Shown here: piece by piece, positions 1 through 11,240 of the stretch
Position numbering within the stretch: the first letter of the stretch is position 1
How the letters are laid out: every line of letters begins with the position of its first letter
Source of the DNA: Evernia prunastri
Taxonomy: Eukaryota; Ascomycota; Lecanoromycetes; Lecanorales; Parmeliaceae
Assembly: GCA_003184365.1 (NCBI GenBank)
Contig: NKYR01000054.1
Coordinates: forward strand, 6,482 to 70,481
Reading direction: 5' to 3'
DNA: 64,000 nt
Translations under genes and position numbers: made by a program
Notes under the pieces: generated by a model
The model's input: the letters and a program-made list of their open reading frames with translations, nothing else
What the model was told of the DNA's origin: nothing
The model's database searches: none

Positions 1-1743
1 GGGGGGCGGCGGGAGGTGCATGGGCTACCTATGAAAGAATATGAGCACTTACCAAGCCCCTTCTTCTTCAGAATATCGTCCAGCAGGGCCCTCAACTTCA
101 GCCTGAATACCCTCGCTATCAGATCAGGGCGATCGGTCGCTCGTTCGCCAGGCAGGAGGTTTTCCCTCACCTCCTTCCAATTCGGATTGCAGGTGAAGGT
201 GATGAAGAGGTCTGGCCGGCCGAATCTCGTAGACAGGGCAATGGTGTCTTGATAGAGCTGTTTCATGAACCGTGGGCCACCGATATGCGTGGTAGAAAGG
301 ACGACTCGCTGTTTGCCGACCTGAGCACCTGTAGTGGCGCCGCCAGCCTGAGCATCGACGACCGCTTGGTACGTGTCAGCACGAACGGTCTTCTGATTCA
401 CCTTATACCAATGAAGGTTGTTGCTCTCAATAGCCACATATGCATCGCAAACGAAGTGCTGCAGCAATCGTCCGCAATGGAGTACCCGGCTGAACTTGCG
501 GGGGCGAATTTGCATCCAATATCTATGGAATTTTAACGATGCAGCCGGCTGGAAGGAATGTACGCATTACATACCTGTACAATGAGGCTTGGGTCACTCG
601 TTTGCAGCCACCTCGGCCGGTAGGTCGTGCGATTCGTCGAGGGGCTTGTCCAGGTCTGCTCCGCGAGGCATGAAGGCTGTCACCGAAAGTGTAAGTACCA
701 CCTGCATTCGGAATGGCATTATGCCATAAGGGTTCGCCGTATGGAAAGATGAGAGGATAACGCAAGGGCATATAAGCGGGGTGCCAGTACGGTACTTTGT
801 GCCTCTCACCACTTTTAGCCTCTATCAGAACATCCTTTGCCTCAGGCATGCCTAAGAGGTCATCCGCATCGCCTTCCCAAGCGACAGCGACCTCGTCCGA
901 AGTGGGGCGATTGTAGGTTCGTGGATCATGGTGGCGGGGGTTCTCATGGAGTAGCCTATAGCCTCGTAGGTTGTCATCGTCAGCCAGCCTCTCGCTCATT
1001 GTTTTGAGGGCTGCGATGTAAGGATTGATTTGCTTCAGGTGCCTGGCAATTTTGCGATGCAGCGATTCCTTGGTATGCTCATGAAAACCATGCCTAGCGA
1101 TATCACATGCATGTCAGCTCAATATCGAAAAAATGGCCGGAAGAAGGTAATACCGATATGCAGCCTGTTCCTGACTGCTATCCATCATGTAGATTTGCCC
1201 AAATACCGACCTTTCACCCTCTGGAGGCGCCAACGCGGGCATGTGAGCGGTAATCGCCCCCTGAACCCTGCACGTGTAAGGCGCGACGGAATGATTGATC
1301 GTGACCTGCTGTGAGGCCATGGAGGCAGCGTTATTGTACTGAACGCTATGCTGACGGAATTCTTTGGAGTCGGGAGTAAGAGCGGTGGTTCCAGGCATGA
1401 TAGAGTGCAATATTTTGTTGATTGCATCCTCGTCCGGATGAACAGGCCCATTTGCACTCGTTTCAGGCTGAACGTAGTCCTCGCTCAATTCATCGATATA
1501 AATATCGTCCTCGTGCGTTGTTTCAGGCGCACTGACTTCGGCTTTGCCCTTGTCACAGCACCATCCTTCTGTCTCATCCTCCCACCTCAGCGCCATACAT
1601 TTGGGGCAAGGCTTGTCCATTGGGCCCAAAATAATGACGCTCCGGCTCTGCCGTGTAGGGGTGTCGCGCGATGAATCCTTGCAGTCTTTCTGGAGGCTGA
1701 GGTGGGCCATCGTAGGGGTCGGGGGAAGGGGTAGGTGGTACAT
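1..1743 (-). pseudogene. Helitron transposase (Helitron_like_N region), 3' part missing
   Basis: Reading leftward, the frame from 1743 covers the cysteine segment. An intron from 1153 to 1094 (60 nt) joins AYR to HGFHEHTKES. The frame then continues through the RYPLIFPYGEP block to an intron from 574 to 523 (52 nt), which joins SLYR to YWMQIRPRKF. It runs on through GRLLQHFVCDAYV, GGPRFMKQLYQD and FTCNPNWKEV to the window edge, with a GTAAGT near 50. With these two introns removed, the conserved blocks fall in the usual family order. Near 1620-1630 the upstream protein-like frame (ending PERHYFGP) and the downstream frame (GPMDKPCPKC) are offset by one base. This is either a frameshift mutation or an indel error, so I call it a probable pseudogene. 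The missing C-terminal half would carry the Rep and helicase domains. Confidence 0.7.
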
Positions 1744-2088
1744 CGTAGAGGTCTATGTCGTCAAAGAGACCGTCCGGTACGTCTTCGAAGAGGTCTTCTG
1801 GAGGATCTGAAGCAGGTGGATCATCAGCAGGTGCTTGTGACGGTTCAGGAGTATTTGACGCGTCTTGGGAGGAGGCAATGGAGCTGATCTGGGACGCGAG
1901 GGGCGAGGGGTAGGAGGGCGGCGAGGAGGCGAATGAGGCTGCACTGCTGCCTTGCGAAGAGGTAAGAGGTGAACTCGGTGNGGTGGTACGTCGTAGAGGT
2001 CTATGTCGTCAAAGAGACCGTCCGGTACGTCTTCGAAGAGGTCTTCTGGAGGATCTGAAGCAGGTGGATCATCAGCAGGTGCTTGTGA
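1734..2088. repeat. 107-bp direct duplication inside the Helitron N-terminal region
   Basis: Positions 1734-1840 and 1982-2088 are the same apart from one A/G difference. Single Ns sit exactly at both edges of the second copy (1981 and 2089). On the minus strand each copy encodes an acidic segment beginning SQAPADDPPASD. The copies are 248 bp apart, which is not a multiple of three, so both cannot be read in one frame as written. Confidence 0.85.
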
Positions 2089-2390
2089 NCGATTGGGAGT
2101 GGTACTGCGTGGTGGTGTACCGCGATTGCCAGCGGAGGAAGATTCGCTCAACGGTCGTCTAGAAACGTCAGAGGAAGTGTCAAGGAACTGCAGGAAGGGT
2201 TGTAGGATACCTGAAATGCTTAGTAACAATCGGGCGAGGAGTACCCAAGGCGAATGCGTTCATGGCGGAGTGGTGAAGGAATATGGTGTAACAATTATTC
2301 GCGTGTAGGATAAACAAAATATTCTTGCCAAGACTCTGAGTAAGCCACTGCTTGAATAGCAGTTATTTCAATGAAACATCACTCAATCAA

Positions 2391-2953
2391 TAGCGCGCCA
2401 AATAAGAGGATTCTTGGATCGTTGGAAAGCGCAGATTGAGGCCTATAATCTACGAAAGTCTGAAAGTATCATGCACTGAGGGCATAGAGGCATTGAAGTT
2501 GCAAGTATATTACACCCAAATTTTGATGTTCCTACGCTCGGGAGGCCTAGCGGGCTGACTCAGCACGCGATACCTAAAAGCGTAATCAGATGGAGGTTTA
2601 CATTGGCTGCACATACAAATTCAAGGTTTTTTAGCTCAGCCCTACCTTATTGTTTTATATATACTGATTATNTAGCGCGTCAAATAAGAAGATTCTTGGA
2701 TCGTTGGAAAGCGCAGATTGAGGCCTGTAATCTACGAAAGTCTGAAAGTATCATGCACTGAGGGCATAGAGGCATTGAAGTTGCAAGTATATTACACCCA
2801 AATTTTGATGTTCCTACGCTCGGGAGGTCTAGCGGGCTGACTCAGCACGCGATACCTAAAAGTGTAATCAGATGGAGGTTTACATTGGCTGCACATACAA
2901 ATTCAAGGTTTTTTAGCTCAGCCCTACCTTATTGTTTTATATATACTGATTAT
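2391..2953. repeat. Tandem duplication of a 281-bp non-coding block
   Basis: Copy 1 is 2391-2671 and copy 2 is 2673-2953, separated by a single N at 2672. I count five differences, all transitions (C/T or G/A). Each copy runs from TAGCGCG to CTGATTAT. No open frame, terminal TG..CA or inverted termini are visible, so this is not an obvious solo LTR. The N at the junction suggests either an assembly join or a real tandem duplication with an uncertain base. Confidence 0.8.
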
Positions 2954-4270
2954 TTTGATTACCTACAGGCTACCTTACAAAGGAGGTCCTTTTTACAATT
3001 TACTTTACCTCCCTTGAGCGCAATTTCTTTCAGTCTTGGGCAAGTTCTTTGAAGACATCCTCGCGTCGCGTCGCGGACGTTGCGCTTACGCTTCTGAGGT
3101 TCGCGAGCTTGTCTTGTCAGATATGAGGGCCGGAAGGAAACAAGAGACGATGATGCTCTTGGACCCCAATGGATGCAAAGTTGAAGCTTAACAGCTTGCC
3201 TTTTCTTTGCTCATGGCGTTCCTGAATCCTGATGTAAACTTACCTCTCACATTGAATCCATCCATCAGCCTGATATCCCTTTTCTGTAGAAAGCACTGAG
3301 ATAAAGTACTTGCAACCACGCTGCATCAAAACTATGAAGCTTTCTCCACGATTTTGCCACCAGCCGCCTTGTACAGGCGGGGGAAACTGCGGGTCGGCGT
3401 CTTGTTTCACTGTGAATCACTTCACTGAGGGGGTGGCCAACATCCAATTAGCTAGGTGAGTGGCGACCTTGCGCGAGGGTCAATACTCCATCCTCTCCCG
3501 GTGTGAAGCAAATCACTCTTGTACAACTCTCCCAGTTGTTCATTTCCCCTTCCTTGTTCAACATTACAGATCAGAAGTCAGATCAAACTTTGACACTCTT
3601 ATAACTCCATCCTGCCCAAAACCAAAGCCCAGCCCGGGCTTCCTCGACACCGACCGTGACACCGCCCAGCGCCAGCTCTGGGACCGTCTTCCCAGCGAGC
3701 ACAAACTGACCTATGAACTGCAAGGCGACCTATTCATTCATGACAGATAACATAGCTGTCAAAGATGATATATCCAGATCTCTGGTGCTCCCCCGGCGAC
3801 TCTGAAATCACCTCCCGCCCTCCTACAGACGCAATATACCAGTCGGAGCTCCTCCGAACCTCGATCACACGAACAGTGACCACGAGCGGCCAAATAGCCA
3901 CGATGTGCAAACGGCGCGGGTTCCGACTCCAGACTGACAAAGGGAGTACGGAGTGTCTGGAACGCGGCCGCCGGCAACGGGGTCGTCACCGCGACATTGA
4001 TCGACTGGCAATTATGGAATGCGGTCCTTGAGCCGAGGTGGACAGCGCTGGCAGGACGCAGAGTCATGCGAGTTGGATAAAACTCCTGATTGTCTATTCG
4101 TTGTACTTCCACTTATCGAGAACACTATATTGGGAGATGTCTCAGCCCCAAGGGCATTATGCGGGAGGTCTGGCATCATTAGCCTCCAAGGCCCGGGGGA
4201 GATACGGGAGCGTCGAGCCTCCATTAGCTGACAAAGTATCCCAGACCTAAACGAATATCGTGTATGCATA
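2954..4270. other. Unassigned region with short coding-like stretches
   Basis: No gene model is supported. At 3640-3750 (plus) there is a protein-like stretch containing DTDRDTAQRQLWDRLPSEHK. At 3765-3930 another frame carries PTDAIYQSELLRTSITRTV, and at 3915-4080 a third frame carries VRSVWNAAAGNGVVTATLID. The frame changes with no good splice sites between them, which fits a decayed gene. I do not recognise the product. Confidence 0.3.
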
Positions 4271-5820
4271 AAAACAGCGGCGCCAGGGAGGATTCATCTC
4301 TTATATCAGACGCGAATAGCGTCGCGTGCACCACCACCATACCACTCTCCACACAGGACTGAGCCCAAACCCAGCAACGACACACGATCCGTCCAATGCC
4401 ACATTCTTTCGTCTACAACGTCTCCCCCCAATTCCGCCCACTCCACCCCCCCCCTCTCTCTATACCAACCCTCTCAACAAACAGAATACTCACAGCTATA
4501 ACCAAACACAAAAGCCATCCTAGACCCCCTCGCAGCCCTCCTCCCTCCCTCCTCCCTCCCTCCTTCCTCCCTCCTTCCTCCCTCNCCCTCCCCCTCCACA
4601 CACACACACACACAAACACACGGACACCGCGTCATCGGCATCCCCCAGCACCCACCCAACCCATTCCACTCCATTCCCTTCCATCAGAAACCCCCCAGCA
4701 GAACCTTCCCTCTCCCCTCCCTTACCCAACAACCATAGCCTCCCCAACTAAATACTCACAACAGACCCATGGACCCCCCTCGTCAGCAGATTTCCCTTAT
4801 CTCCTCCTTCGCCTGCCCCCACTCCCCCGCGGTATTAGTTAGCGTCACCGGAGCCAGAAAACTTCCATCGCATCGACAGTTGGACCGTGGTCGAAGAGAC
4901 ACACCCACATACACACACATGTATAAAGACAAGGGAAAAAAAGGACGAAAGACCCGGAAATGTATTGAAAGAAACACACATACACATCTAGAGCCGACTG
5001 ATGCGTGCCAACGTCGGGCTTGGGAAGGAAAGTGTTGTCTGCTTCTTATCGTGCGCATGTCGTCCGTCCCCGCGCTCGTTCGTCCGTCCGTCCGCTCGTC
5101 CATTTCGTTCATTCAATTCTTTGGCCTTGAGCATTAAGCCTCGAGGTAGGTCGAGAGTCAATGAGGCGAGAGGATGGCTCTGTGGAGGATGGAGAGGGGG
5201 CACGTGATGATGGGCGGTTGGATGTCAAGATTGGGTCGGGTTGGGTGTTTTTTGGCGGGCAGAGGTCAAGGGGCTTGTGTCGATTGGGTGAAGTGGGGGT
5301 CTATGGATGAGTGGAGGACCGTTGCTGTGTTTATGATTCAGGATCATCATCATGTAGATTTCCTGAAGGCGCTGCGATGCTTTGGGGAGTTGGAGTGTGA
5401 GAAAAATTAAGTATAGATTTCATCATTATATCCCCCTCCCCCTTTCTCCAAAAATCAAAGAGGGAAACCAAAGCCGACCTAAGGAACCCATCCCCTCGAA
5501 AATGAGTCCTAGAGGTATCGCGTCGCTGTATCAATCTACGTCTGAGCTGCTGTGCTGTGTAATAGTACATTCGACCGTCAAATCATATAACGTAGGCGCT
5601 CTATCCTCAGACTTACTCACGTACGTACGTTCCAGCTGTATGTGAAGGCAACCCACCAAAAGGTGAGGGCTGGAGCTGTACCCTTCCTCGATTCCTGTCC
5701 GTGTTGATTGTAATTAGTGTTCTACATCGTCATGATGGCAGCACGGACCTCTGCAGCTCTATACATCGGATACTACCCACTCATACCCTGCATTTCATCA
5801 TAATGCTACTGGGCTTCATG
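4271..5820. other. Low-complexity intergenic DNA
   Basis: The stretch holds a CCTCCCTCCTT-type pyrimidine tract at about 4535-4590 with an N at 4585, a CA microsatellite at about 4598-4620, and CGTCCGTCC repeats at about 5060-5100. Short opposite-strand ORFs here follow the base bias of the repeats, and I support no gene. The right part, up to 5820, is the 3' flank of the minus-strand regulator. Confidence 0.6.
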
Positions 5821-8800
5821 CTACCCCTGGCCTTGGTCAAAGGCCGCAAATCCGTTGACGTCTCCCAGCTGCGCCATGTCCCACTCGAGCGTCATTGGCA
5901 TCTGCCACAAATCTTGCGGCACGAAGGGCTGCTGAAACGAGCCCATATTGAAAGAATCGCCATTATATTGCTGGCCATCCATATTCATGTCTTGGTACCC
6001 GTTCAGGCCGTCAGATGGGGACGTCATATTAGGAAAGTCGGCGCTTGAGAAGTCGATGGGAAGATTCATGTCTGAGAAATTGGGAGAGAAACCTTGCAGG
6101 TTGGGATTGAACGTCTGGCTATTCAGATCGCCGTTGAAGCCAGGGGTGAAGACGTTCTGTGGTGTAGGCGGATTGTTTGATTGCGGTGTCTGTGACGCGG
6201 TACGCTTTTGTGGGATTTGACGAGTGTTTTGTGCTGGCTCCTCCTCGTTGATCTTGCTGCTTCTCCGTTTTCGGCGAGAGTGGGAATCCTTGTCGGCTTT
6301 TTCAAGGACGACACGGGCAATGCGCTCGAATTCGGCACATACTCCTAGCATGCGTTTGACTCCGCCTTGTTCTTCGGTTATGGCAAGGAGGGAGAGAAAA
6401 GTTACAACTTGATTCATTAACTTGACGTCTGAACGGGTGCGGGCATCTTGAGGATTTTGGAGGATATTTGCGAATAGAGTGACCAGTGCTGAGACGGGAA
6501 AGTAGAGTATTAACCTGGGGGGATATGAGCAAGTCAAAGGGACATTGACATGATGTTCGCAACTTACCAGACGCAAGAGTAGTCACCCTTTGGGATGTAT
6601 CGTATGAGGTGAATGGAAGCTCTTGCGGCTTGTACGCACAGTGCTGCTGACGAGAATCCCCTTGGGTTTAGTGGCCTAGCGTTCAAGCCTTGAATGGCGT
6701 AATTCGATAGACGGCTTGTCCAATACCCGTGGTGAACAGACATACGATGGATTGTGGTCAAGCAATTGTAGTAGGCGAAATGAAGGACCACGACGTGAAG
6801 AATCAAGGGGGTATGAGATGCCTTGATCTCGTGCTCTGGTCGAAAATCAAGGGGTATACTATCTTTCCACTCTTCGAGTTCTTTGTCGAGTTCTCCTATA
6901 GTGTTCAGCAAGGCACCGTCGGACTGCTTTGAAGCTTTTGTGGAGTATAATTGCTTATAAACCTTGCTCTCAATGACGGCAAAGGTGCACATGAACCGGA
7001 AAAGATTGGCTTTTCCCTTGCCGTCAGCAAGAGGTATATGTCCAATGTTATCAGCAGGGTCGACTGCCGGCAGTTCAACGTTCATATCGTCGTCATCTTG
7101 TGCTGGCGGTCGACCAGACCTCAAGCAGATGCTGATTTGCATTAGTCATTGCAGGTCAATCGTACTATCCTAAGCTTACTCTTTATCGAGGAGATAGGCA
7201 ATCCAGAATACCCGTTTCCGTTGCTCGATCTCAACTGAGTTCAGGTTGAAGCCTGAGCCGCGCTTGTGCAAGCCTATGCTATTCGCAAGCCGTATTGCGG
7301 CGGCGACCAGGAAGAAAGAAGGTTGAGGATTTGGAGTACCCATTAGGAAAAGAGCCTGCGTACTTGAGATCAGTAATGCATTCGCAATATCCACGAAGAA
7401 ATGTACCATGCCAAGGAGAGCTTGCACACTAAGGAGGTCTGTATTCCGCATCGTAAGCTCGGTCAATACTCCCATCGCATTCTTCAGATAACCCCACGCC
7501 TTCTGATCGTCCTCTTGTGGCACCATATTGCTCATTATTCGTAGTCGATGCGCGATAGCCAGCGCAACATTAAGACTAGCCCACCACCCTGACCCTTCGT
7601 AAGGATTCCGTGAATAATGTCTTTTTACTAGATGCATGAATGTTGGTTCATGGAAAAGCGGAAACATGCAGTTGAAGTTCTCAAAAAAGTCTCTAAGCAA
7701 GGAGTGCGCCTCGTGCTCTGGCGGTAGTGGGATGAACGCTCTTTTCTCGAAAAGATCGTTGAAGACCTCGGGCTTCCAGAAATTCCACTTGACCTCGCTT
7801 ACATCTGCTGATGCAATCATGTCTTCAAAGGAGCTATCTCCAGTCTTTTCGTTGACCCATTGTATGCCTTTGGGAGAGAAAATGGAGAAGCCAGAGGAAG
7901 ATCCTGTGATGTGTGAGTGCTAACCTGGGGCTTACGCAATCAAGGTCATACCGATATATCTTGTTTCACCACAATTGTTTGTGACTAGGGAGCACATCAT
8001 GTCCGATAACTCCTCAACCGGCTCCTCGGTTTCTTTTGGTGCTTCTGCAGGAGAGGCTACAGAATCTCGTGACGGTGGCAATCTGTCCGTTTGTGGGGTG
8101 AGATTTCGGGAATCGGAGGTTCGCGGCTGACTCCCAGAGATCGAGGATCTCTCCGAGGTCCTTGTTGGCGTATCATGACTGTTTGGACTGCAACTCTTGT
8201 CTGCCAACCTTCTCTCCAACGTATTTGAGTCAGGCGCATCCATCATAGTCTTGTCCGCTAAAATTCTTTCCTTCATTTTCTCTAAATCCGGCACATCCTC
8301 ACCCTCTTCACTTAAAATCCCGGAGAGTTTCAGTAGGGACTCCATCCGACCAAGACGGTTCTCCAATCCCTCAATATATTTTGCGCTGCACTTTAGTCAG
8401 CGTCCAGATGGCCATCAGCTGATGTAGATCGCCTACCCTTTGGGAGGGTTACGCTTTTTCTCAACCTGCGTAAAAATACATTCTGTTTTGTAGTTGAGAC
8501 AGTGTGAGCATGCTGGCATCTTCCCATCGCACTTGATTTTCTTCTTTCGGCACATATCACATGCCTACCACAATTGTCAATGCCATCAGCCTCCGCTTGA
8601 TTAGAGGCCAAGTACACACTCTCGCTATCCTCCTTCTCTTGGCGTCGTTACTCTCTTCGTGACCTCCATCGTGATCCTGCCCGTCAGCATCTGCGAAGTC
8701 GAAATTTGGTACCGTTGGCGAATCATTGTTGTCGTTGGAACCGAAGTATTGAGGAGGAGGGTTTTTGAGAGCTGGGAGGTCAAAGGAGTCGTGATGATGG

Positions 8801-8823
8801 TGAGGCTGTTGAAATTGGTCCAT
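5821..8823 (-). CDS. Zn2Cys6 fungal-specific transcription factor (six exons)
   Basis: A nuclear DNA-binding regulator. The exons on the minus strand are 8823-8620, 8564-8437, 8385-7952, 7903-7180, 7131-6568 and 6514-5821, giving 915 aa; all five introns are 48-55 nt with GT..AG ends. The Zn2Cys6 cluster starts at exon 2 (C70, C73, C80, C87, C90, C97; motif ACDMCRKKKIKCDG). It is followed by a KYIEGLENRLGRMESLL linker/dimerisation helix. The fungal_trans regulatory domain (PF04082) spans exons 4-5, with FPLFHEPTF and the CLRSGRPPAQ signature. The C-terminal third is rich in Asn, Gln, Pro and Phe and ends near LWQMPMTLEWDMA, probably an activation region. The target pathway cannot be told from sequence. 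The ATG at 8823 is the only one in frame ahead of the zinc cluster. Confidence 0.92.
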
Positions 8824-9375
8824 GATAATATGAGTGTCGAATTATGGAGAGGGGGATATAGCAGGAGATGGAGATGAGGGAATGCGTTGATATGTTTCCT
8901 CTCCTGCCGGCAGTAAGAAGGACACGGCGTAATTGTGGAGGGAGAAGGGAGGAGGAAGTTCAAAAAGGTGAGATTGAACGATTCGTCCCTCAAGACTGAT
9001 TGGTTGGAGCGTTCTTTTTCCCCCCTTCCTCGAAAAGATGAGACTTTAATGCGATGTGATGTAGGCTGCAATGATGAGTCGTGAGTGCACAATGTGATCA
9101 GTAAGCAAGCGGGCAAGCCCGTCGGTTAGCCTACAGGATGGGGTGATCGGCAATCCACATGTTGCCTTGCGAGCCTATTAATCACTCCACTGGTGCCACT
9201 GACTCCACCACTTAAAGTCCTACGACCATGAGCCAACAAATAAAGGGTCTCGGTCATAGTACACTAACTCCGGTCATATACAAATCAGCTCAGTACAAGA
9301 CTTACAGGTACGACAGAATTTACATGACCTTACTCTACAGCCTCAAATCTCCTTGCACGACCAGCAGATGAGATA
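8824..9375. other. Intergenic region between divergent genes
   Basis: This is the shared upstream region of the minus-strand Zn2Cys6 regulator and the plus-strand hydrolase. It has pyrimidine-rich stretches close to the regulator start. A minus-strand frame at 8625-9116 overlaps the regulator exon and looks like a shadow. I see no defined operator. Confidence 0.5.
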
Positions 9376-10776
9376 ATGTAAGTCACAAATGCATTTAAAG
9401 CAACAAATCATCAATGGATGGGAAACACTTTAACTGACCTGCGGAAGGCCATCTCTCACCGCAGCTGAGCTCGTGAAGCATCCCGAGTTCGAACATGTGA
9501 CATGGGCTCTAAAGCCCATGCAAAAGGGGAAAGTCGCCGTTGCAAGTGGTCGAGGTGGGCCTATACAGATATCCTACGAGCTGCATGGAAATGGTCCCAC
9601 GAAGCTTGTGGTGGGTACTACGTCTTCTCATTGGCTCTTATCACAAACCCAAAACAGTCTCGCGCTCCTCTGTGTCGAACACGTTTCCTAGAAGTTGCAT
9701 ATTATTAAACTTCGAACGACAATTGGATTTCATGGAAATTCTTCCTCGGAAATTGATCATTTCTCAGTGGATTATGGGCATGGCAGGATTCAAGACAGCA
9801 TGGCAACGGCAAACCAAAGACTTCGGACATGGCCAAAACACGAACAGAGATCAGAGCACCAAGTATTCATGTTTGATCTTTGACAACAGAGGCGTTGGAG
9901 AATCTGACAAGCCACTGATGCGGTACTCTACTTCTGAAATGGCAATGGATACTCTGGAGCTCATCGATCACTTGGGATGGACATCTGAACGTCAGCTGCA
10001 TGTCATTGGGAGTAGCTTGGGTGGTATGATTGGCCAGGAGCTTGTAAGCATTGCATTCCAGCTATATGAGAAGCGAGCTTACTTAGCCCAAATGCAGGCT
10101 TTGATGGTGCCGGATAGGATAGCATCGTTCACTCTAATATCGACTGCACCAAGACTATTTAGCACAATTGTCAGTATCCGCTCGCGCACTCTTGGACGAT
10201 CTTTTGCTGATTCTTTCAAGGGCTGGTTTCAGAATCTGAGAGATAGAATAAACATGTTGTTCGCATCACTTTCCGTCAAATTCCTTGCGGCAGATGCTCA
10301 ACCACTAACACTCGCGTTGTAGTATACCAAAGTCCATAGATGCCGAGCTTAATTCCATCAAAGCCCGCACATTCAGTCAGCCCTGGCTAAATGAACCAGA
10401 CGCAGAAGGCCATTTCCCTACGAACGGCGACCGCTGGGCCGCCCAAGAATTGGCAAAACGACGAAATACCGATGGTTTTACGAGACGCGGCTTCATCCTT
10501 CAAGCAGTGGCTGCAAACTGGCATCACAAGAGCGCAGCACAGCTGAAACTATTAGGAGATCAAGTGGGCAGAAACAGAATTCTGGTAATCCATGGGACTG
10601 TAGATCAAATGATCACACAGCCGCACGGCGAGCTGTTGGTGAAGGAGCTGGGTGGAGAAGAGAATGGGGTGACACGATGTATGGTAGAGGGAAAGGGCCA
10701 TGGATTGCCAATGGAGTGGAGAAGAGAACTCACAAAATTGATTGCCGGATTTGTAGAAAAGACGGGAAAATTGTGA
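9376..10776 (+). CDS. Alpha/beta-hydrolase family protein
   Basis: A predicted serine hydrolase of the alpha/beta fold; the substrate is unknown. Inferred exons are 9376-9377 (the AT of the start codon), 9448-9610, 9768-10043, 10098-10169, 10221-10258 and 10323-10776, giving 334 aa. The protein begins MPSLTAAELVKHPEFEHV. It has the oxyanion-side segment MGMAGFKTAW, the FDNRGVGESDKP strand-loop, and a nucleophile elbow with GSSLGG (serine at its centre). The C-terminal part has VIHGTVDQMI (acid) and EGKGHGLP (histidine), so the catalytic triad is complete. The start is inferred: no in-frame ATG precedes the domain in exon 2, but a GTAAGT donor after AT at 9377 and an acceptor at 9447 create one. 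The 51-nt intron at 10170-10220 is a multiple of three and could be retained. Confidence 0.82.
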
Positions 10777-11240
10777 ATCGCTTGTGATCCCAGGGAGGGC
10801 CCGGTGCTCCAATAGGGGACTAATTACCGAAGGGTGGCAGGAGAAGCAGCCACGAAGGTCATTCTTCAACTGCTGACGTTCGATCGTCATGTTGGGGTCG
10901 GTAAGAATCATTGCCTGTCACATATCGCTTTACCTTCTCCACTTCCAGCGCTAACACGCCTTTAAGCAGAGTTGCGGAGCATAGGAAGATGGTGGCACGG
11001 AAGCGAACACGAAACATCGATTGGATTTCAGGAGCGGAGACATATAAAATTTCATCCCCAGGGTATCCTCCTGATGCTCTCCAACCCCCTCCCATATACC
11101 ACGGCAGCTCAATAAACGAGATGGCTGACCAGATAAAATCGGTCAAAGCTGCCTTTGTTGTGGTTGCCAATAAAAGATCAATTGCAAACTCGACTCCACG
11201 CTATGCAGCGACCCATATGTTACAACACATTCCACATATC
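10777..11240. other. Convergent intergenic region
   Basis: This is the space between the 3' ends of the hydrolase and the Pam18 gene. Overlapping frames of about 100 codons lie on both strands (10859-11170 minus, 10911-11246 plus). Neither shows a recognisable domain, and I support neither. Confidence 0.5.

Larger units (their letters stand above)
1..2229 (-). mobile_element. Helitron rolling-circle transposon, partial (left end off window)
   Basis: The minus strand encodes segments typical of the N-terminal half of Helitron transposases: a CPKC zinc-knuckle-like segment, a FRQHSVQYNN / SVFGQIYMMD block, a HPAYMPLRYPLIFPYGEP block and a Helitron_like_N block with the GGPRFMKQLYQD and LFITFTCNPNW motifs. 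The Rep nuclease and helicase domains would lie beyond position 1. I could not place either terminus; Helitrons have no inverted repeats or target duplication, and no clear 5'-TC end is visible right of 2229. The base run at 1-6 suggests that the window starts at a contig end. The Ser/Pro-rich N-terminal part contains a 107-bp duplicated block and two Ns, so its sequence quality is doubtful. Confidence 0.85.

Noticed and set aside
2391..2953. 281-bp pair as LTRs of a small retroelement
   Set aside because: The copies are directly adjacent with no internal region, lack TG..CA ends, and have no primer-binding site or target duplication.
3265..3447. 60-codon minus-strand frame starting MDVGHPLSEV
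   Set aside because: Short, with no feature or conserved context; isolated in repeat-flanked DNA.
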